Shown here: positions 34,009 through 47,637 of the stretch, in pieces | How positions within the stretch are numbered: position 1 is the stretch's first letter | Layout of the letters: each line of letters begins with the position of its first letter | Assembly (NCBI GenBank): GCA_039925145.1 | Contig: JBDSZL010000064.1 | Coordinates: forward strand, 1 to 58,220 | Origin: JBDSZL01 sp039925145 | GTDB taxonomy: Bacteria; Acidobacteriota; Vicinamibacteria; Vicinamibacterales; SCN-69-37 | Reading direction: 5' to 3' | Length of the DNA: 58,220 nucleotides | Made by a program: the position numbers and the translations under genes | Notes under the pieces: generated by a model | What the model saw: the letters and a program-made list of their open reading frames with translations, nothing else | The model's database searches: none | What the model was told of the DNA's origin: nothing

Positions 34009-35209
34009 TGGCCATCGCTTCCTTGAAGTACGGGTCGCGCGCGGGCACGAGCGATCGCTGGGCCAGATGGCGCCAGAAGAGCGGCAGCCAGAGCGCGCCC
34101 ATGCCGAGGACCGCCGCAAAATCAAGCCAGTGCAACGCAGAGCCGTCGTGGCGGAACACCGGGCCAATCGTCCAGGTGATATCCACGACGCGCATGAGCA
34201 GGATCAGGATGGCGATCCACTTCACGCGGGCTGGATTGCGCTTCAGGCTCCTCGACAGCAGAAGCATGAACGGGAGCACGAACTGCACGAGCAGCAGCCC
34301 GATGCTGACGGGCGCCCAGGCGCCGTGCAGCCGCTGCAGATAGAAGGGAATCTCCTCAGGCAGGTTGGCCGACCAGATGATGATCAGCTGTGACACCGAG
34401 AAGTAGGCCCAGAGCATGAGGAACGCGAACATCAGCTTGCTCAGGTCGTGGATCTTCTCGGGATCGGCCACCCGGGCCATCGGCTGAAACTTCACGAGAC
34501 TCGACAGGACCAGCAGCGTAAAGGCGAGCGTCGAGAGACCCTGACCGCCGATCATCAGGATGCCGAAGATCGTGGAGTACCAGTGCGGATCGAGCGACAT
34601 GACCCAGTCCACCGCCATGAACGTCACCGTGAGCACGTAGAGCACGAGCCCGGGCCCGGACAGCACGCGCGACCGTCGATCCTGGGGCCCCGGCAGCACG
34701 GCTGGCTGCACGTCCTGCTCACTCGACCATTTGTTCAGCACGAAGGCGAGCACGCCCCAGACCACGAAGAAGAGCACAGCGCGCCCGAGGAAGAATGGCG
34801 CGTTCAGGTAGGCGGCCTTCTCGTGGATGATGGGGTCGGCCGCCGCGCCAGGCTGCGCCCACTTGTAGAGTGACGGCAGATTGAGGGCGATGGGAATGAA
34901 CAGCAGCGCCATCAGCGGCAGATTACGCGTGGCGGCTTCCCAGATTCGCCGGCCTGGCATGCCCCAGGCGCCCCCGGACAGATGGTGAATCATCAGCACC
35001 GCGAGCGGCCCGATGGTCAGCCCCATCCAGAAGATGAACGCAATCAGGTACGACTGCAGAAATGTGTCGCGAGAGGTCACGAACCCGACGACGGTCAGAA
35101 CCAGTCCCACGAGGCCTGCGATGAGCGAACGGCTCCCCAACCGGCTCAACTCGGTGGTCGGCCGCGCCATCAGGGTGGCTTCGTCGAATGACCCGGAATG
35201 CGTTGCCAT
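33995..35209 (-). CDS. actF: Alternative complex III subunit ActF
   Basis: The 404-residue membrane protein has about ten TMs and is related to ActC/NrfD. Segments such as VDWVMSLDPHWYSTIFG and WAYFSVSQLIIIWSANLPEE are typical of ActF. In ACIII it forms half of the membrane domain; NrfD-like subunits carry the quinol site and a proposed proton path. Start ATG 35209 overlaps the actE stop. It carries no heme motif. Confidence 0.94.
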   Translation of the reverse strand: MATHSGSFDEATLMARPTTELSRLGSRSLIAGLVGLVLTVVGFVTSRDTFLQSYLIAFIFWMGLTIGPLAVLMIHHLSGGAWGMPGRRIWEAATRNLPLMALLFIPIALNLPSLYKWAQPGAAADPIIHEKAAYLNAPFFLGRAVLFFVVWGVLAFVLNKWSSEQDVQPAVLPGPQDRRSRVLSGPGLVLYVLTVTFMAVDWVMSLDPHWYSTIFGILMIGGQGLSTLAFTLLVLSSLVKFQPMARVADPEKIHDLSKLMFAFLMLWAYFSVSQLIIIWSANLPEEIPFYLQRLHGAWAPVSIGLLLVQFVLPFMLLLSRSLKRNPARVKWIAILILLMRVVDITWTIGPVFRHDGSALHWLDFAAVLGMGALWLPLFWRHLAQRSLVPARDPYFKEAMANGGH

Positions 35210-35868
35210 CAGTGCTGTCCCCCGGTCGTGCCCTGTCCTTCACTTGCCGGGGCCGGGGCGGCGGCCTCGCCACTCTCGAGACGCGCCCGCTCAGCCGGCG
35301 GCACATCGGCGGTCGTGCCCTGGTGGCTCAACTGCAGCGCACGCACGTAGGCGACAATGCGCCACCGATCGTCCGGCGTAATCTGCCCGCGGTAGTCGGG
35401 CATCGCTCCGAAGCCATTCGTCATGACGTCGAAGAAATAGCCTGCCGGCGCCTGGCGGAGGCGGTCGACGTGGTACGACGGCGGCTGTCGATAGCCCCGC
35501 TGCACCACCATGCCGTTGCCCTCCCCCGTTCGGGAGTGACAGGGCGCGCAGTAGATGTTGAAGCGCTGTTCACCGCGGTCCAGGTCGGCCCGGGTGATCG
35601 CGAACGGGAACTCGTTTGCCACCTGTCCGTTGACCTTGCCCGTCGTGAGCAGTTCGTCCGCGTTCAGGAATCCGCGCGGCACGGTGCCGTCGACAAACGG
35701 CTGCGCGGACGCGCCATTGCGGAAGATCGTGCTCGCCTCGAGCGGGTCGTAACGAGGCGCGTCGTGCATATCCTGGCGGCATCCGGTCAGCACGACCGCA
35801 AGCGCCACCGCCGAGCCGATCCGTGTCATCGATCCCGCGGGCCGGCGCGGTGCACCTGCGCTACTCAT
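35209..35868 (-). CDS. actE: Alternative complex III subunit ActE, monoheme cytochrome c lipoprotein
   Basis: The 219-residue lipoprotein carries one heme c (CAPCH at residues 107-111) with probable axial Met in GFGAMPDYRG. The lipobox VVLTGC ends at Cys30. I use ATG 35868, which overlaps actD by 8 bases and has GGTGG upstream; ATG 35829 (MTRIGSAVALAV) gives a shorter, classic lipoprotein signal and is a real alternative. ActE sits at the periplasmic side of ACIII and passes electrons to the next carrier. A charged, Ala/Pro-rich C-terminus follows the heme domain. Confidence 0.93.
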   Translation of the reverse strand: MSSAGAPRRPAGSMTRIGSAVALAVVLTGCRQDMHDAPRYDPLEASTIFRNGASAQPFVDGTVPRGFLNADELLTTGKVNGQVANEFPFAITRADLDRGEQRFNIYCAPCHSRTGEGNGMVVQRGYRQPPSYHVDRLRQAPAGYFFDVMTNGFGAMPDYRGQITPDDRWRIVAYVRALQLSHQGTTADVPPAERARLESGEAAAPAPASEGQGTTGGQH

Positions 35869-36411
35869 CAAGGGTCACCACCTCACGCGCGTCGAGCCCC
35901 GCCAGAAACGCACGGGTCTGCTCCAGATGGAACCGGGGATCGGCCGCTTCAATCGCGAGAAAGAACTTGTCCTGCGAGGCGCGGCTGAACCGCGGCGCAT
36001 TGAACACCGGGTGATAGGGCTGCGGCAGGCCGTTGAGCGCGATCATCGTGATGACCGCCGTAAACGCCGCGAACAGAATGGTGGTCTCGAAGGCCGGCGG
36101 GATGAACGACACCCACGAGAAGAAGGGCCGGCCGCCGATGTTCATCGGGTAGTCAATCGCCTGCGTCCAGTACTCGAGCCCGTACCCCGCCAACGCCCCG
36201 GCAATGCCGCCGGCGAGCACGAACTTGGGAATCTTGTGCTCGTGGAACCCGAGCGCCTCGGCCAGACCGTGAATGGGAAACGGCGAATACGCGTCGGCCA
36301 GATGGTAGCCGGCGGCGCGAACGCGATGCGCCGCGTCGAGCAACTGCTGCGCGGTGTCGAACTCGGCCATGAGGCCGTAGAGTCCCTGTGGTGACTCGCC
36401 CAGATGAGCCA

Positions 36412-36412
<1 letters not shown>
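35861..36412 (-). CDS. actD: Alternative complex III subunit ActD (DUF3341)
   Basis: The 183-residue protein has a cytoplasmic N-terminal ferredoxin-like part (LYGLMAEFDTAQQLLDAAHR), the marker DAYSPFPIHGLAEALG and two TMs at about 66-86 and 105-130. This is the DUF3341 family that forms ActD. It has no cofactor; its role is structural. Its start shares one base with the actC stop (TGATG). Confidence 0.95.
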
Positions 36413-37836
<1,424 letters not shown>

Positions 37837-37852
37837 TTGATCCCCGCCGCCG

Positions 37853-40906
<3,054 letters not shown>

Positions 40907-40928
40907 GGGTGTCTGGTCACGAAACGGA

Positions 40929-41642
40929 TCAGCGGTGACAGACCGAGCAGCTCGTGAGATGCCCGGGGCTGGTCACGCTGTACTCGGCTTTCAGGAACTG
41001 ACCCAGCTCGAGCTGGTTGCGAAACGTATGAGGCGTGCCGTTGGAGGCCGTCACGGCGACAGGGTGATCTTCGGTCGGCACCTGATAGTCCATGGCGAAG
41101 ACGGCGTCGCGTGGACGCAGGTATTTCTCGGGCGCGCGATGGCAGTCGAGACACCAGCCCATGAGCAGCGGCGCGGCCTGCACCATCAGCGGCATCCGGT
41201 CCACCTGGCCGTGACAGGTCACGCAGCCCACGCCCTGCCGCACGTGGATCTTGTGGTTGAAGTACACGAAGTCGGGCAGGTCGTTCACGCGCGTCCAGGT
41301 CAGATTCTTGTTATCGCGCAGGCTGGCGCGCACCGGCTCGAGAATGGGCGCGTTGGTCCAGATCTGCGAGTGGCAGTTCATGCACGTCTTGGTGGGCGGA
41401 ATGCCGGCGAACGCCGACTTCTCGACCGACGTGTGGCAGTAGCGACAGTCGATGCCCTCGCCGCCGACGTGATGCGCGTGGCTGAACTGGAGCGGCTGCT
41501 CGACGAACTCGTTCTGCTTCGTGGCCCACGACGAATACATGAGCGAGTAGACGACCCCGCCCGCAATCAGGGCTAGGCCGAGCGCACCGGCCAGGGTGAA
41601 TCGGGCCAGCGCATTGGCACTGCGGGAAAAGATCTGGCTCAT
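40929..41642 (-). CDS. actA: Alternative complex III subunit ActA, pentaheme cytochrome c
   Basis: The 237-residue protein has an N-terminal TM (about 14-36) and five CxxCH motifs: residues 66-70, 87-91, 140-144, 164-168 and 232-236. Numerous extra His residues (SHAHHVGG, FNHKIH) would serve as axial ligands. Five hemes and one anchor match ActA. It opens the operon that continues for 12.7 kb to the oxidase subunit IV gene. No strong ribosome-binding site precedes ATG 41642; the bases there read CCTCCTT on the coding strand. Confidence 0.96.
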   Translation of the reverse strand: MSQIFSRSANALARFTLAGALGLALIAGGVVYSLMYSSWATKQNEFVEQPLQFSHAHHVGGEGIDCRYCHTSVEKSAFAGIPPTKTCMNCHSQIWTNAPILEPVRASLRDNKNLTWTRVNDLPDFVYFNHKIHVRQGVGCVTCHGQVDRMPLMVQAAPLLMGWCLDCHRAPEKYLRPRDAVFAMDYQVPTEDHPVAVTASNGTPHTFRNQLELGQFLKAEYSVTSPGHLTSCSVCHR

Positions 41643-41806
41643 AAGGAGGCGAAAGCGCCCTAAGCCTACATTGATTACCGGGCGAGCGGCACAGCCGTTC
41701 GCGCGTCACCCCACCACGAAGGCTGACGCGACCCCGCGACCGCTCGTCCAGACAGGCTGTCGAGATGGCATCAGGCGGGCGACGACCCTGATGGCGAACA
41801 CTATGA

Positions 41807-41822
41807 TGTGAAACATTTCACA
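41807..41822. promoter_or_regulatory. CRP-type palindrome between actA and the ABC operon
   Basis: TGTGA-AACATT-TCACA is a perfect match to the CRP half-site pattern TGTGA-N6-TCACA, and the palindrome extends to 7-bp arms. It lies 108 bases before the likely GTG start of the ABC ATPase and 165 bases before actA, in the 272-bp divergent region. An AT-rich stretch (41830-41846) follows toward the ABC gene and could hold its -10 region. No CRP-family gene is in the window. Target and direction are inferred. Confidence 0.6.
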
Positions 41823-41914
41823 ATCCTGTCAAATCGAATAACTATCGCTTCCGTGGCTGCATCAGCTGATCGACAATGACGCACCATCGGCAGCCGCCCC
41901 AGGAGAGTGAGCAC

Positions 41915-42832
41915 GTGACAGCCGCCATTGAAATCCGCCACGTCTCGAAGCACTTCGGTACGCAGGCGGCCGTCGATGACCTGAACTTGATGGTGCCCGA
42001 AGGCGCCATCTACGGGTTCATCGGACCGAACGGGTCGGGCAAGAGCACGACCCTCAGGATGATCATGAACATCATCCAGCCCGACGTGGGTGAGATCGAC
42101 GTGCTGGGCAAGCCAGCCGCGAGCTCGGCCCGCGACGAGATCGGCTATCTGCCCGAGGAGCGCGGCCTCTACAAGAAGATGCAGGTGCGGCGTCTGCTCC
42201 GGTACTACGGCCGCCTCAAAGGCCGATCGCTCGGCGAGCTCGAACCAGCGATCACCCGCTGGCTGGATCGCCTGCAACTCGGCGCCTGGGCAGACAAGCG
42301 CGTCGACCAGCTGTCGAAAGGCATGGCCCAGAAGGTCCAGTTCATCGCCTCAATCGTGGCTCGCCCCCGACTGCTAATCCTCGACGAGCCCTTTTCGGGA
42401 CTGGATCCGGTCAATGCCGATGCCCTGCGAACCGCCGTCCTCGACCTGCGTCGTGAGGGCACGACGATTGTGTTTTCGACGCACGACATGGGCACGGCCG
42501 AGAAGATGTGCGACCGCATCTTCATGATCTTTCAGGGACGAAAAGTCCTCGACGGCTCCCTCGCGGACATCCAGGCGCAGTATGGCCACGACACGATCAG
42601 GGTGAGACTCTCCGGCGGCGCGTCAGCCCTGCAGGGCGTGAGCGGACTGGAGTCGGTGACCGACCACGGCAATTTTCAGGACGTCCGGACGACAGGATCG
42701 CCGGGCGCGCTCCTCCAGCAGTTGATCGCCCGTACGGAGGTGCGGCACTTCGAGATCATGCAGCCGTCGCTCGCCGACATCTTCGTCCGCATCGCACGGC
42801 CGGAACCTGACGGAAGAGAGGGCGCGGCATGA
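41915..42832 (+). CDS. ABC exporter ATP-binding protein (NatA type)
   Basis: The 305-residue ATPase has Walker A GPNGSGKS (37-44), signature LSKGM (133-137), Walker B LLILDE (153-158), switch His in STHDMGTAE and a C-terminal extension (about 215-305) usual in NatA-like exporters. GTG 41915 is preferred over ATG 41876 because AGGAGA at 41901-41906 lies 8 bases before it. The stop overlaps the permease start by 4 bases. Substrate is unknown; sodium export as in NatAB is not certain. Confidence 0.93.
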   Translation: MTAAIEIRHVSKHFGTQAAVDDLNLMVPEGAIYGFIGPNGSGKSTTLRMIMNIIQPDVGEIDVLGKPAASSARDEIGYLPEERGLYKKMQVRRLLRYYGRLKGRSLGELEPAITRWLDRLQLGAWADKRVDQLSKGMAQKVQFIASIVARPRLLILDEPFSGLDPVNADALRTAVLDLRREGTTIVFSTHDMGTAEKMCDRIFMIFQGRKVLDGSLADIQAQYGHDTIRVRLSGGASALQGVSGLESVTDHGNFQDVRTTGSPGALLQQLIARTEVRHFEIMQPSLADIFVRIARPEPDGREGAA

Positions 42833-44124
42833 GACGCGTCCTCATCGTCGCGCAAAACGAAGTCCTGGGACTTGTGCGCAGCAAGTTCTTCATCATCGGG
42901 ATTCTGGTGATGCCGGTGTGCGTCGGCGTCCTCATGACGTTTCTGGGCTATGCGTCGAGCCGCGTCGATCACGCCGACCGCCGCTTCGCGGTGCTCGATC
43001 GGACGGGCGTGCTGTACCCAGCCGTGCAGGAGGCGGCCGCGCAGTACAACCGTGAGAAAGGAGAGGGGGCCGAACGAAGCGGGCCGCATTTTCTTCCCGA
43101 GCCGGTGGCAGACACCGCAGGCCAGGACGACGCGGCGTTGCTTGCGGGCCTCTCCGATCGCGTGCGGCGAGGCGATTTGTTCGCGTTCGTCGAGATCCCC
43201 GCGGGCGCCCTGGATCCAGGCTCGACCGCCGCCGTGAAGTACTACACGCAGAACACGTCGTATGTCCGGCTGTCGACATGGCTGGCGTCCACGCTCGACG
43301 GCCAAGTCCAGCAGGAGCGTCTGAAGCGCGCTGGCATGGACCCGCGACTGGTGCGACAGTTGACCCGGCGGACCGAGCTGGCATCGTTCGGGCTCACCGA
43401 GCGACGTGCCGACGGCAGCACGACTGAGGCCCGGCGCGTCGACGAACTTCAGCGGTTCGGCATCCCGATCTTCTTTCTGGTGCTGATGTTCATGTCGGTG
43501 ATGTCGAACGCACAGCACCTGATCAACACGATCATCGAAGAGAAGATGAGCAAGATCAGCGAGGTGCTGCTCGGATCCATCTCCTCGTTCCAGCTGCTCG
43601 CGGGCAAGCTCGTCGGCGTAGTCGTCGTGTCGCTGCTCCTGGCGGCGGTCTACCTCATTGGTGGTGCCTACACCCTCTTCGCGCTGGGACGGCCGGACCT
43701 GATTGACCCGGTGCTGCTCGGATGGTTCGTCGTGTTCCTGCTGTGCGCCGCGTTGCTGTACGGCTCGTTATTCCAGGCACTCAGCTCGGCCTGCTCGGAC
43801 CTGAAGGACGCACAGAGCCTGCTGCAGCCGGCGATGATGATGCTGATCATGGCCTACCTGTCCTCCATGCTCGTCCTTCGCGCCCCTGACTCGGCGCTGG
43901 CCGTGGGCTTGTCGTTCGTGCCCGTGCTGACCCCGTTCGCCATGCTGCTGCGGTTATCCATGCCTCCCGGTCCTCCGTTGTGGCAGGCACTTCTGTCTGT
44001 TGCCATTCTGATGACGACGACAGTGGCGGTGGTGTGGGCGGCGGCGCGGATTTTCCGTGTCGGGTTGCTGATGCAAGGCAAGGCACCCAACCTGCCAGAA
44101 CTGCTCCGATGGATCCGAAAGTGA
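42829..44124 (+). CDS. ABC exporter permease (NatB/ABC-2 type)
   Basis: The 431-residue permease has TM1 at about 21-41, a large periplasmic domain (about 45-210) and five or six TMs in the C-terminal half, with TIIEEKMSKISEVLLGSISS as the conserved cytoplasmic helix of the ABC-2/NatB family. It is coupled by ATGA to its ATPase, and the next gene begins 19 bases after its stop. It exports an unidentified substrate. Confidence 0.92.
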   Translation: MRRVLIVAQNEVLGLVRSKFFIIGILVMPVCVGVLMTFLGYASSRVDHADRRFAVLDRTGVLYPAVQEAAAQYNREKGEGAERSGPHFLPEPVADTAGQDDAALLAGLSDRVRRGDLFAFVEIPAGALDPGSTAAVKYYTQNTSYVRLSTWLASTLDGQVQQERLKRAGMDPRLVRQLTRRTELASFGLTERRADGSTTEARRVDELQRFGIPIFFLVLMFMSVMSNAQHLINTIIEEKMSKISEVLLGSISSFQLLAGKLVGVVVVSLLLAAVYLIGGAYTLFALGRPDLIDPVLLGWFVVFLLCAALLYGSLFQALSSACSDLKDAQSLLQPAMMMLIMAYLSSMLVLRAPDSALAVGLSFVPVLTPFAMLLRLSMPPGPPLWQALLSVAILMTTTVAVVWAAARIFRVGLLMQGKAPNLPELLRWIRK

Positions 44125-44143
44125 CCCGCCGCGGCGACGTGCC

Positions 44144-45391
44144 ATGACACCGCCGTTGGACGCCGAGGTGATCGTGGCGGGCGCCGGCCCAGCCGGTGCG
44201 GTCGCGGCGCGCGCGCTGGCGGCCGCCGGCATCGACACGCTCCTGCTCGACCGCGCTGCGTTTCCGCGAAACAAGCCGTGCGGCGGCGGCATCAGCACCC
44301 GTGCCACCGCCCGGTTCCCGTGGCTGGCTGGCGCGCTGTCGCGAATCGATGTGCACACAATCTCGCGCCTGCACCTCGAGGGACCAATGGGCGCAGTGAT
44401 GGCCCTCGAGAGTCCGCGCGACTGCGTGATGCTGGTGCGCCGCGTGGAGTTCGATCACGCCCTGGTGCAGGAGGCCGAGCGGGCCGGCGCCAGGAAGGAC
44501 GAGGCATTCGAGATCACACAGGTCGAGGTGAGCGACAACGCCGTCGTGCTGCAGTCGCGGGACGGCCGGCGCCGCGCGGCCCGCATGGTCATCGCCGCGG
44601 ACGGCGTGCACAGCGTCGTCGCCAAGCGGCTCGGCGTGAACGCGCGGTGGCCCCGCACGCACCTCGCACTGGACATGATGGAAGAGACGCCCGTGGACCA
44701 GCTGCGAGCCACCCGCCCGGATGTCCTGTGGGTGGCCTACGCGCACCGGGGACTCGACGGCTACGCCTATGTGTTCCCCAAGACGAACCACGTCAACGTC
44801 GGCATCGGTTGCCTGCTCTCGCATTACGACGACGCCGTGGACGCCCGCCCGTACGAGCTGCAACAGGAGTTCGTCGAGTCGCTCGTCGATCGACAGGTGC
44901 TCGAGGGACGTTCCGACCGGCGGTGCTTCACGCCGTTTCTGATACCGGTGGGCGGTCCCATGCGCCGGACGTCTGTGGGGCGCGTACTCTTCGCCGGCGA
45001 TGCCGGCGGCTTCGTCAACGCCATCACCGCAGAGGGGATCTACTACGCCATGGTGTCTGGCGATCTGGCGGCGCGGGCGATCGTGGCCCAACGCGGCGTC
45101 GACGGTGAGCGGCCAGGCCCCACGTACGAGCGGCTGTGGCGCGCCGAGCTGGGCACGGAACTTCGGGACGCGACGGTTCTTCAGCGATACCTCTTCTCGA
45201 GCCACGCCCGTGTGGCGCGGGTCCTCCGCGGCGCGGCACGCGCGCCATGGCTGACCGATTTGATTCTGCAATACACGCGGGGTGAGCTGCCCTACTCGTC
45301 CGTGCGCCGCCGCGTGCTGCTCCGCTTTCCCCTCACCGCCCTGAAGCTCGCACGCGAGCGGTTCATTGGCGGATCGAAGTCGGTGTCATGA
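44144..45391 (+). CDS. Geranylgeranyl reductase-family FAD oxidoreductase
   Basis: The 415-residue flavoprotein has the Rossmann fingerprint GAGPAG (13-18), PRNKPCGGGIS with the Cys-Gly motif after the FAD site, RRVEFDHAL, and the second FAD motif GRVLFAGDAGGFVNAITAEG. These mark the geranylgeranyl reductase/digeranylgeranylglycerophospholipid reductase subfamily, which reduces isoprenoid double bonds. A role in menaquinone side-chain saturation is possible but inferred. Its stop overlaps the M61 gene start. Confidence 0.88.
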   Translation: MTPPLDAEVIVAGAGPAGAVAARALAAAGIDTLLLDRAAFPRNKPCGGGISTRATARFPWLAGALSRIDVHTISRLHLEGPMGAVMALESPRDCVMLVRRVEFDHALVQEAERAGARKDEAFEITQVEVSDNAVVLQSRDGRRRAARMVIAADGVHSVVAKRLGVNARWPRTHLALDMMEETPVDQLRATRPDVLWVAYAHRGLDGYAYVFPKTNHVNVGIGCLLSHYDDAVDARPYELQQEFVESLVDRQVLEGRSDRRCFTPFLIPVGGPMRRTSVGRVLFAGDAGGFVNAITAEGIYYAMVSGDLAARAIVAQRGVDGERPGPTYERLWRAELGTELRDATVLQRYLFSSHARVARVLRGAARAPWLTDLILQYTRGELPYSSVRRRVLLRFPLTALKLARERFIGGSKSVS

Positions 45392-47274
45392 CGAGCCCCG
45401 GACGCTGGCTCGTCATCGCGGCCATGGTCCTCTGGCCGTGCAGCCCCGTCTGGGCCCAGGAGACGCCAGTCGCCTATGTCGTCACCTTCCCGGCGCCCGA
45501 GCACCACTGGTTGCAGGTGGATGTGACGTTCGCCGGTCTCGGACTAACGCCGCTGCGCGCTCGAATGAGCCGGTCATCGCCGGGCCGCTACGCGATGCAC
45601 GAGTTCGCGAAGAACGTGTTCGTGGTCGACGCCTTCGACTCGGCGGCCCATCCGCTGGCGATCAGCCGGCCCGACGTCGACGAATGGCAGGTGACGGGGC
45701 ACGATGGCACGGTGCGGCTGGTCTACCGGATCTTCGGTGACTTCGCCGATGGCACGTACATGGCCGTTGACACCACACACGCGCACCTGAACATGCCAGC
45801 GACGTTCATGTGGGCGGTCGGCCTCGAGCGACGCGCCATCGAGATCACGTTCGTGCCGCCAGCCGGCTCGGAATGGACGGCGGCCACGCAGTTGTATCCC
45901 GCGTCAACTGCCTTGCACTTCAGCGCGCCGAACCTCCAGTACTTCATGGACAGTCCGGTCGAGCTGGCGCGCCTTGTGACGAGTACGTTCGACGAGTCCG
46001 ATGGTGCCGGCGGCAGCCGACGATTCCGGCTCATGGTTCACGGCGGAGGCGGGCAGGCCGAGGTCGATCACCTGGCCGTGGTCGTGGCACGCCTGATCCG
46101 CGAAGAGCGCGCCGTGTTCGGCGCGCTGGCCCCGTATGAGCCGGGCACCTACACGTTCATCCTCGACCTGGTGCCGTGGGCCCAGGAAGACTCGATGGAG
46201 CATCGCAACAGCACCTACATCTCCATTCCCGGGTTGGCGCTCTCGACGGCCGATGGTCGCGCGCAGGTGCTCGACGCCGTCGCACACGAGTTCTTCCACC
46301 ACTGGAACGTCGAGCGGATCCGCCCGGCCGGTCTCGAGCCGTTCGACTTCACGCGGCAGAACATCACCTGCTGTCTCTGGCTCGCGGAAGGCTTCACGCA
46401 GTACTACGGCCCGCTCCTCCTCCGGCGCGCCGGCCTGACGACAGCGGTGCCGCTCGGCATGGTGGGTGCCGTCATCAATGGCAGCGGCCGGCTCGTGCGC
46501 TCACCAGTCCAGATGAGCGAGCATGGGCCGTTCGACGACGCGGCCGTCGCCAATGACGTGGACGATCGCAGCCGCACGTTCATCTCCTATTACACCTATG
46601 GGGCGGCCGTCGCGATGGCGCTCGACCTGTCGCTGCGCGAGATGTCAGCGGGCCGGTTGACGCTCGACGACTACATGCGCCGGCTGTGGCAGCAGTTCGG
46701 TCAGGTCAGCGCCGCCCCGGGGTATGTCGCGCGGCCGTATACGCTCGCCGATCTGCGTCGGGCGCTGAGCGACCTCACTGGCAACAGTGCGTTCGCCAAC
46801 AGCTTCTTCGATCGCTATGTCGAAGGGCGCGACGTCGCCGACTACGCCCACCTGCTGGGCCTGGCTGGCTACACCCTGCGACACGGGGCACCGACACGCG
46901 GATGGCCCGGCAACGTGCTCGTGTCGCCCGAGGCGCGGGGACTTCGTATCGGCACCGGCCCGAACGGGGGCCCGGGAACGCTGGTGCCGTTCGGCACGCC
47001 AGCCTACGACGCCGGGCTCGATTCGGGAGATCTGATCCTGACCATCGACGGGCAGCCCGCGACGCAACAGGCATGGGCCGCCGTGGCGCAACGCGCTCCG
47101 GGGGACCGCTTGCAACTGCAGGTGGAGCGGCGCGACGGCGCCCGCACCGCGGTCACGCTGACGCTGGCCGCCAACCCTGGCCTGCAACTGGCGCCGAACG
47201 AAGCACTGGGTCTTGCCGTCAGCGAGACGCAACGTGCCTTCCGTGCCGCATGGCTGGGCAGCCAGGCGCGCTGA
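45388..47274 (+). CDS. M61 glycyl aminopeptidase with PDZ domain
   Basis: The 628-residue protein has a signal peptide (residues 1-24), an N-terminal beta domain and the catalytic gluzincin core with H300-E-F-F-H304 (AHEFFHHWN) and Glu334 (WLAEGFTQYY). The preceding EHRNSTYISIPG is a family signature. A PDZ domain occupies about 530-610 (FGTPAYDAGLDSGDLILTID). M61 enzymes release N-terminal Gly or Ala from peptides. It is periplasmic or secreted. The four-gene run from the ABC ATPase ends here. Confidence 0.93.
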   Translation: MTSPGRWLVIAAMVLWPCSPVWAQETPVAYVVTFPAPEHHWLQVDVTFAGLGLTPLRARMSRSSPGRYAMHEFAKNVFVVDAFDSAAHPLAISRPDVDEWQVTGHDGTVRLVYRIFGDFADGTYMAVDTTHAHLNMPATFMWAVGLERRAIEITFVPPAGSEWTAATQLYPASTALHFSAPNLQYFMDSPVELARLVTSTFDESDGAGGSRRFRLMVHGGGGQAEVDHLAVVVARLIREERAVFGALAPYEPGTYTFILDLVPWAQEDSMEHRNSTYISIPGLALSTADGRAQVLDAVAHEFFHHWNVERIRPAGLEPFDFTRQNITCCLWLAEGFTQYYGPLLLRRAGLTTAVPLGMVGAVINGSGRLVRSPVQMSEHGPFDDAAVANDVDDRSRTFISYYTYGAAVAMALDLSLREMSAGRLTLDDYMRRLWQQFGQVSAAPGYVARPYTLADLRRALSDLTGNSAFANSFFDRYVEGRDVADYAHLLGLAGYTLRHGAPTRGWPGNVLVSPEARGLRIGTGPNGGPGTLVPFGTPAYDAGLDSGDLILTIDGQPATQQAWAAVAQRAPGDRLQLQVERRDGARTAVTLTLAANPGLQLAPNEALGLAVSETQRAFRAAWLGSQAR

Positions 47275-47386
47275 ACTGACGCGGACCTCACCCGGCGCCC
47301 GGCAGATGCTTGGCTCTACGACATTCGAGAGAAAGACTGTTGCTGGTGCCGGGAGGCGGGCGTAGAGTGCAAGGAAGAGGTGCCCC

Positions 47387-47557
47387 ATGGCTGATTCCGC
47401 CAAATGTGCCCATCCCGCCTGCGACTGCACGGTCTCGGGTAAAGGTCCTTTCGGCAAGTTCTGCAGCGAGCACTGCAAGGACGCGCACGGCATCACCGAG
47501 CTGCGCTGCGGCTGCCAGCACGTCGAGTGCCGCACCGGGGCCAGACCAGGCGGCTAG
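47387..47557 (+). CDS. Bacterial metallothionein-like protein (SmtA/BmtA type)
   Basis: A 56-residue protein has eight Cys (7, 12, 14, 26, 30, 41, 43, 48) and His at 9, 29, 34 and 45. Its layout, KCAHPACDC, then FCSEHCKDAH, then CGCQHVEC, follows the bacterial metallothionein pattern with a zinc-finger-like centre. It should bind zinc, cadmium or copper in the cytoplasm. GAGG at 47377-47380 lies 6 bases before ATG 47387. At 56 residues it falls below usual ORF-length cut-offs. It lies between the M61 gene and the sigma-54 activator; no SmtB-like repressor is nearby. Confidence 0.88.
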   Translation: MADSAKCAHPACDCTVSGKGPFGKFCSEHCKDAHGITELRCGCQHVECRTGARPGG

Positions 47558-47598
47558 TCCGCCCTCGTCCCTCCCGCGTTGATTGCCTCGCACCGGAT

Positions 47599-47627
47599 TT
47601 GACCTGAACTTCGATCGTTGCAACAAT
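47599..47627 (+). promoter_or_regulatory. Candidate sigma-70 promoter for the sigma-54 activator gene
   Basis: TTGACC (47599-47604), a 17-base spacer and AACAAT (47622-47627) match 5 of 6 and 4 of 6 consensus bases. Transcription would start within about ten bases of ATG 47638, giving an almost leaderless message. An inverted TTGCA/TGCAA pair overlaps the -10 region. Confidence 0.4.
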
Positions 47628-47637
47628 CCTGCAAGGA

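Noticed and set aside
31573..34026. Long plus-strand open frame of 817 codons opposite coxB, SCO and the unassigned gene
   Set aside because: It is antisense to well-recognised genes, is Arg/His-rich without domains, and arises from GC-rich third-position bias.
41643..41660. AAGGAGG on the plus strand upstream of actA as a ribosome-binding site
   Set aside because: No start codon follows at suitable spacing on that strand; it lies on the wrong strand for actA.
43847..45271. Minus-strand 474-codon frame opposite the flavoprotein gene
   Set aside because: No domain is visible; the flavoprotein and permease motifs on the plus strand are complete.
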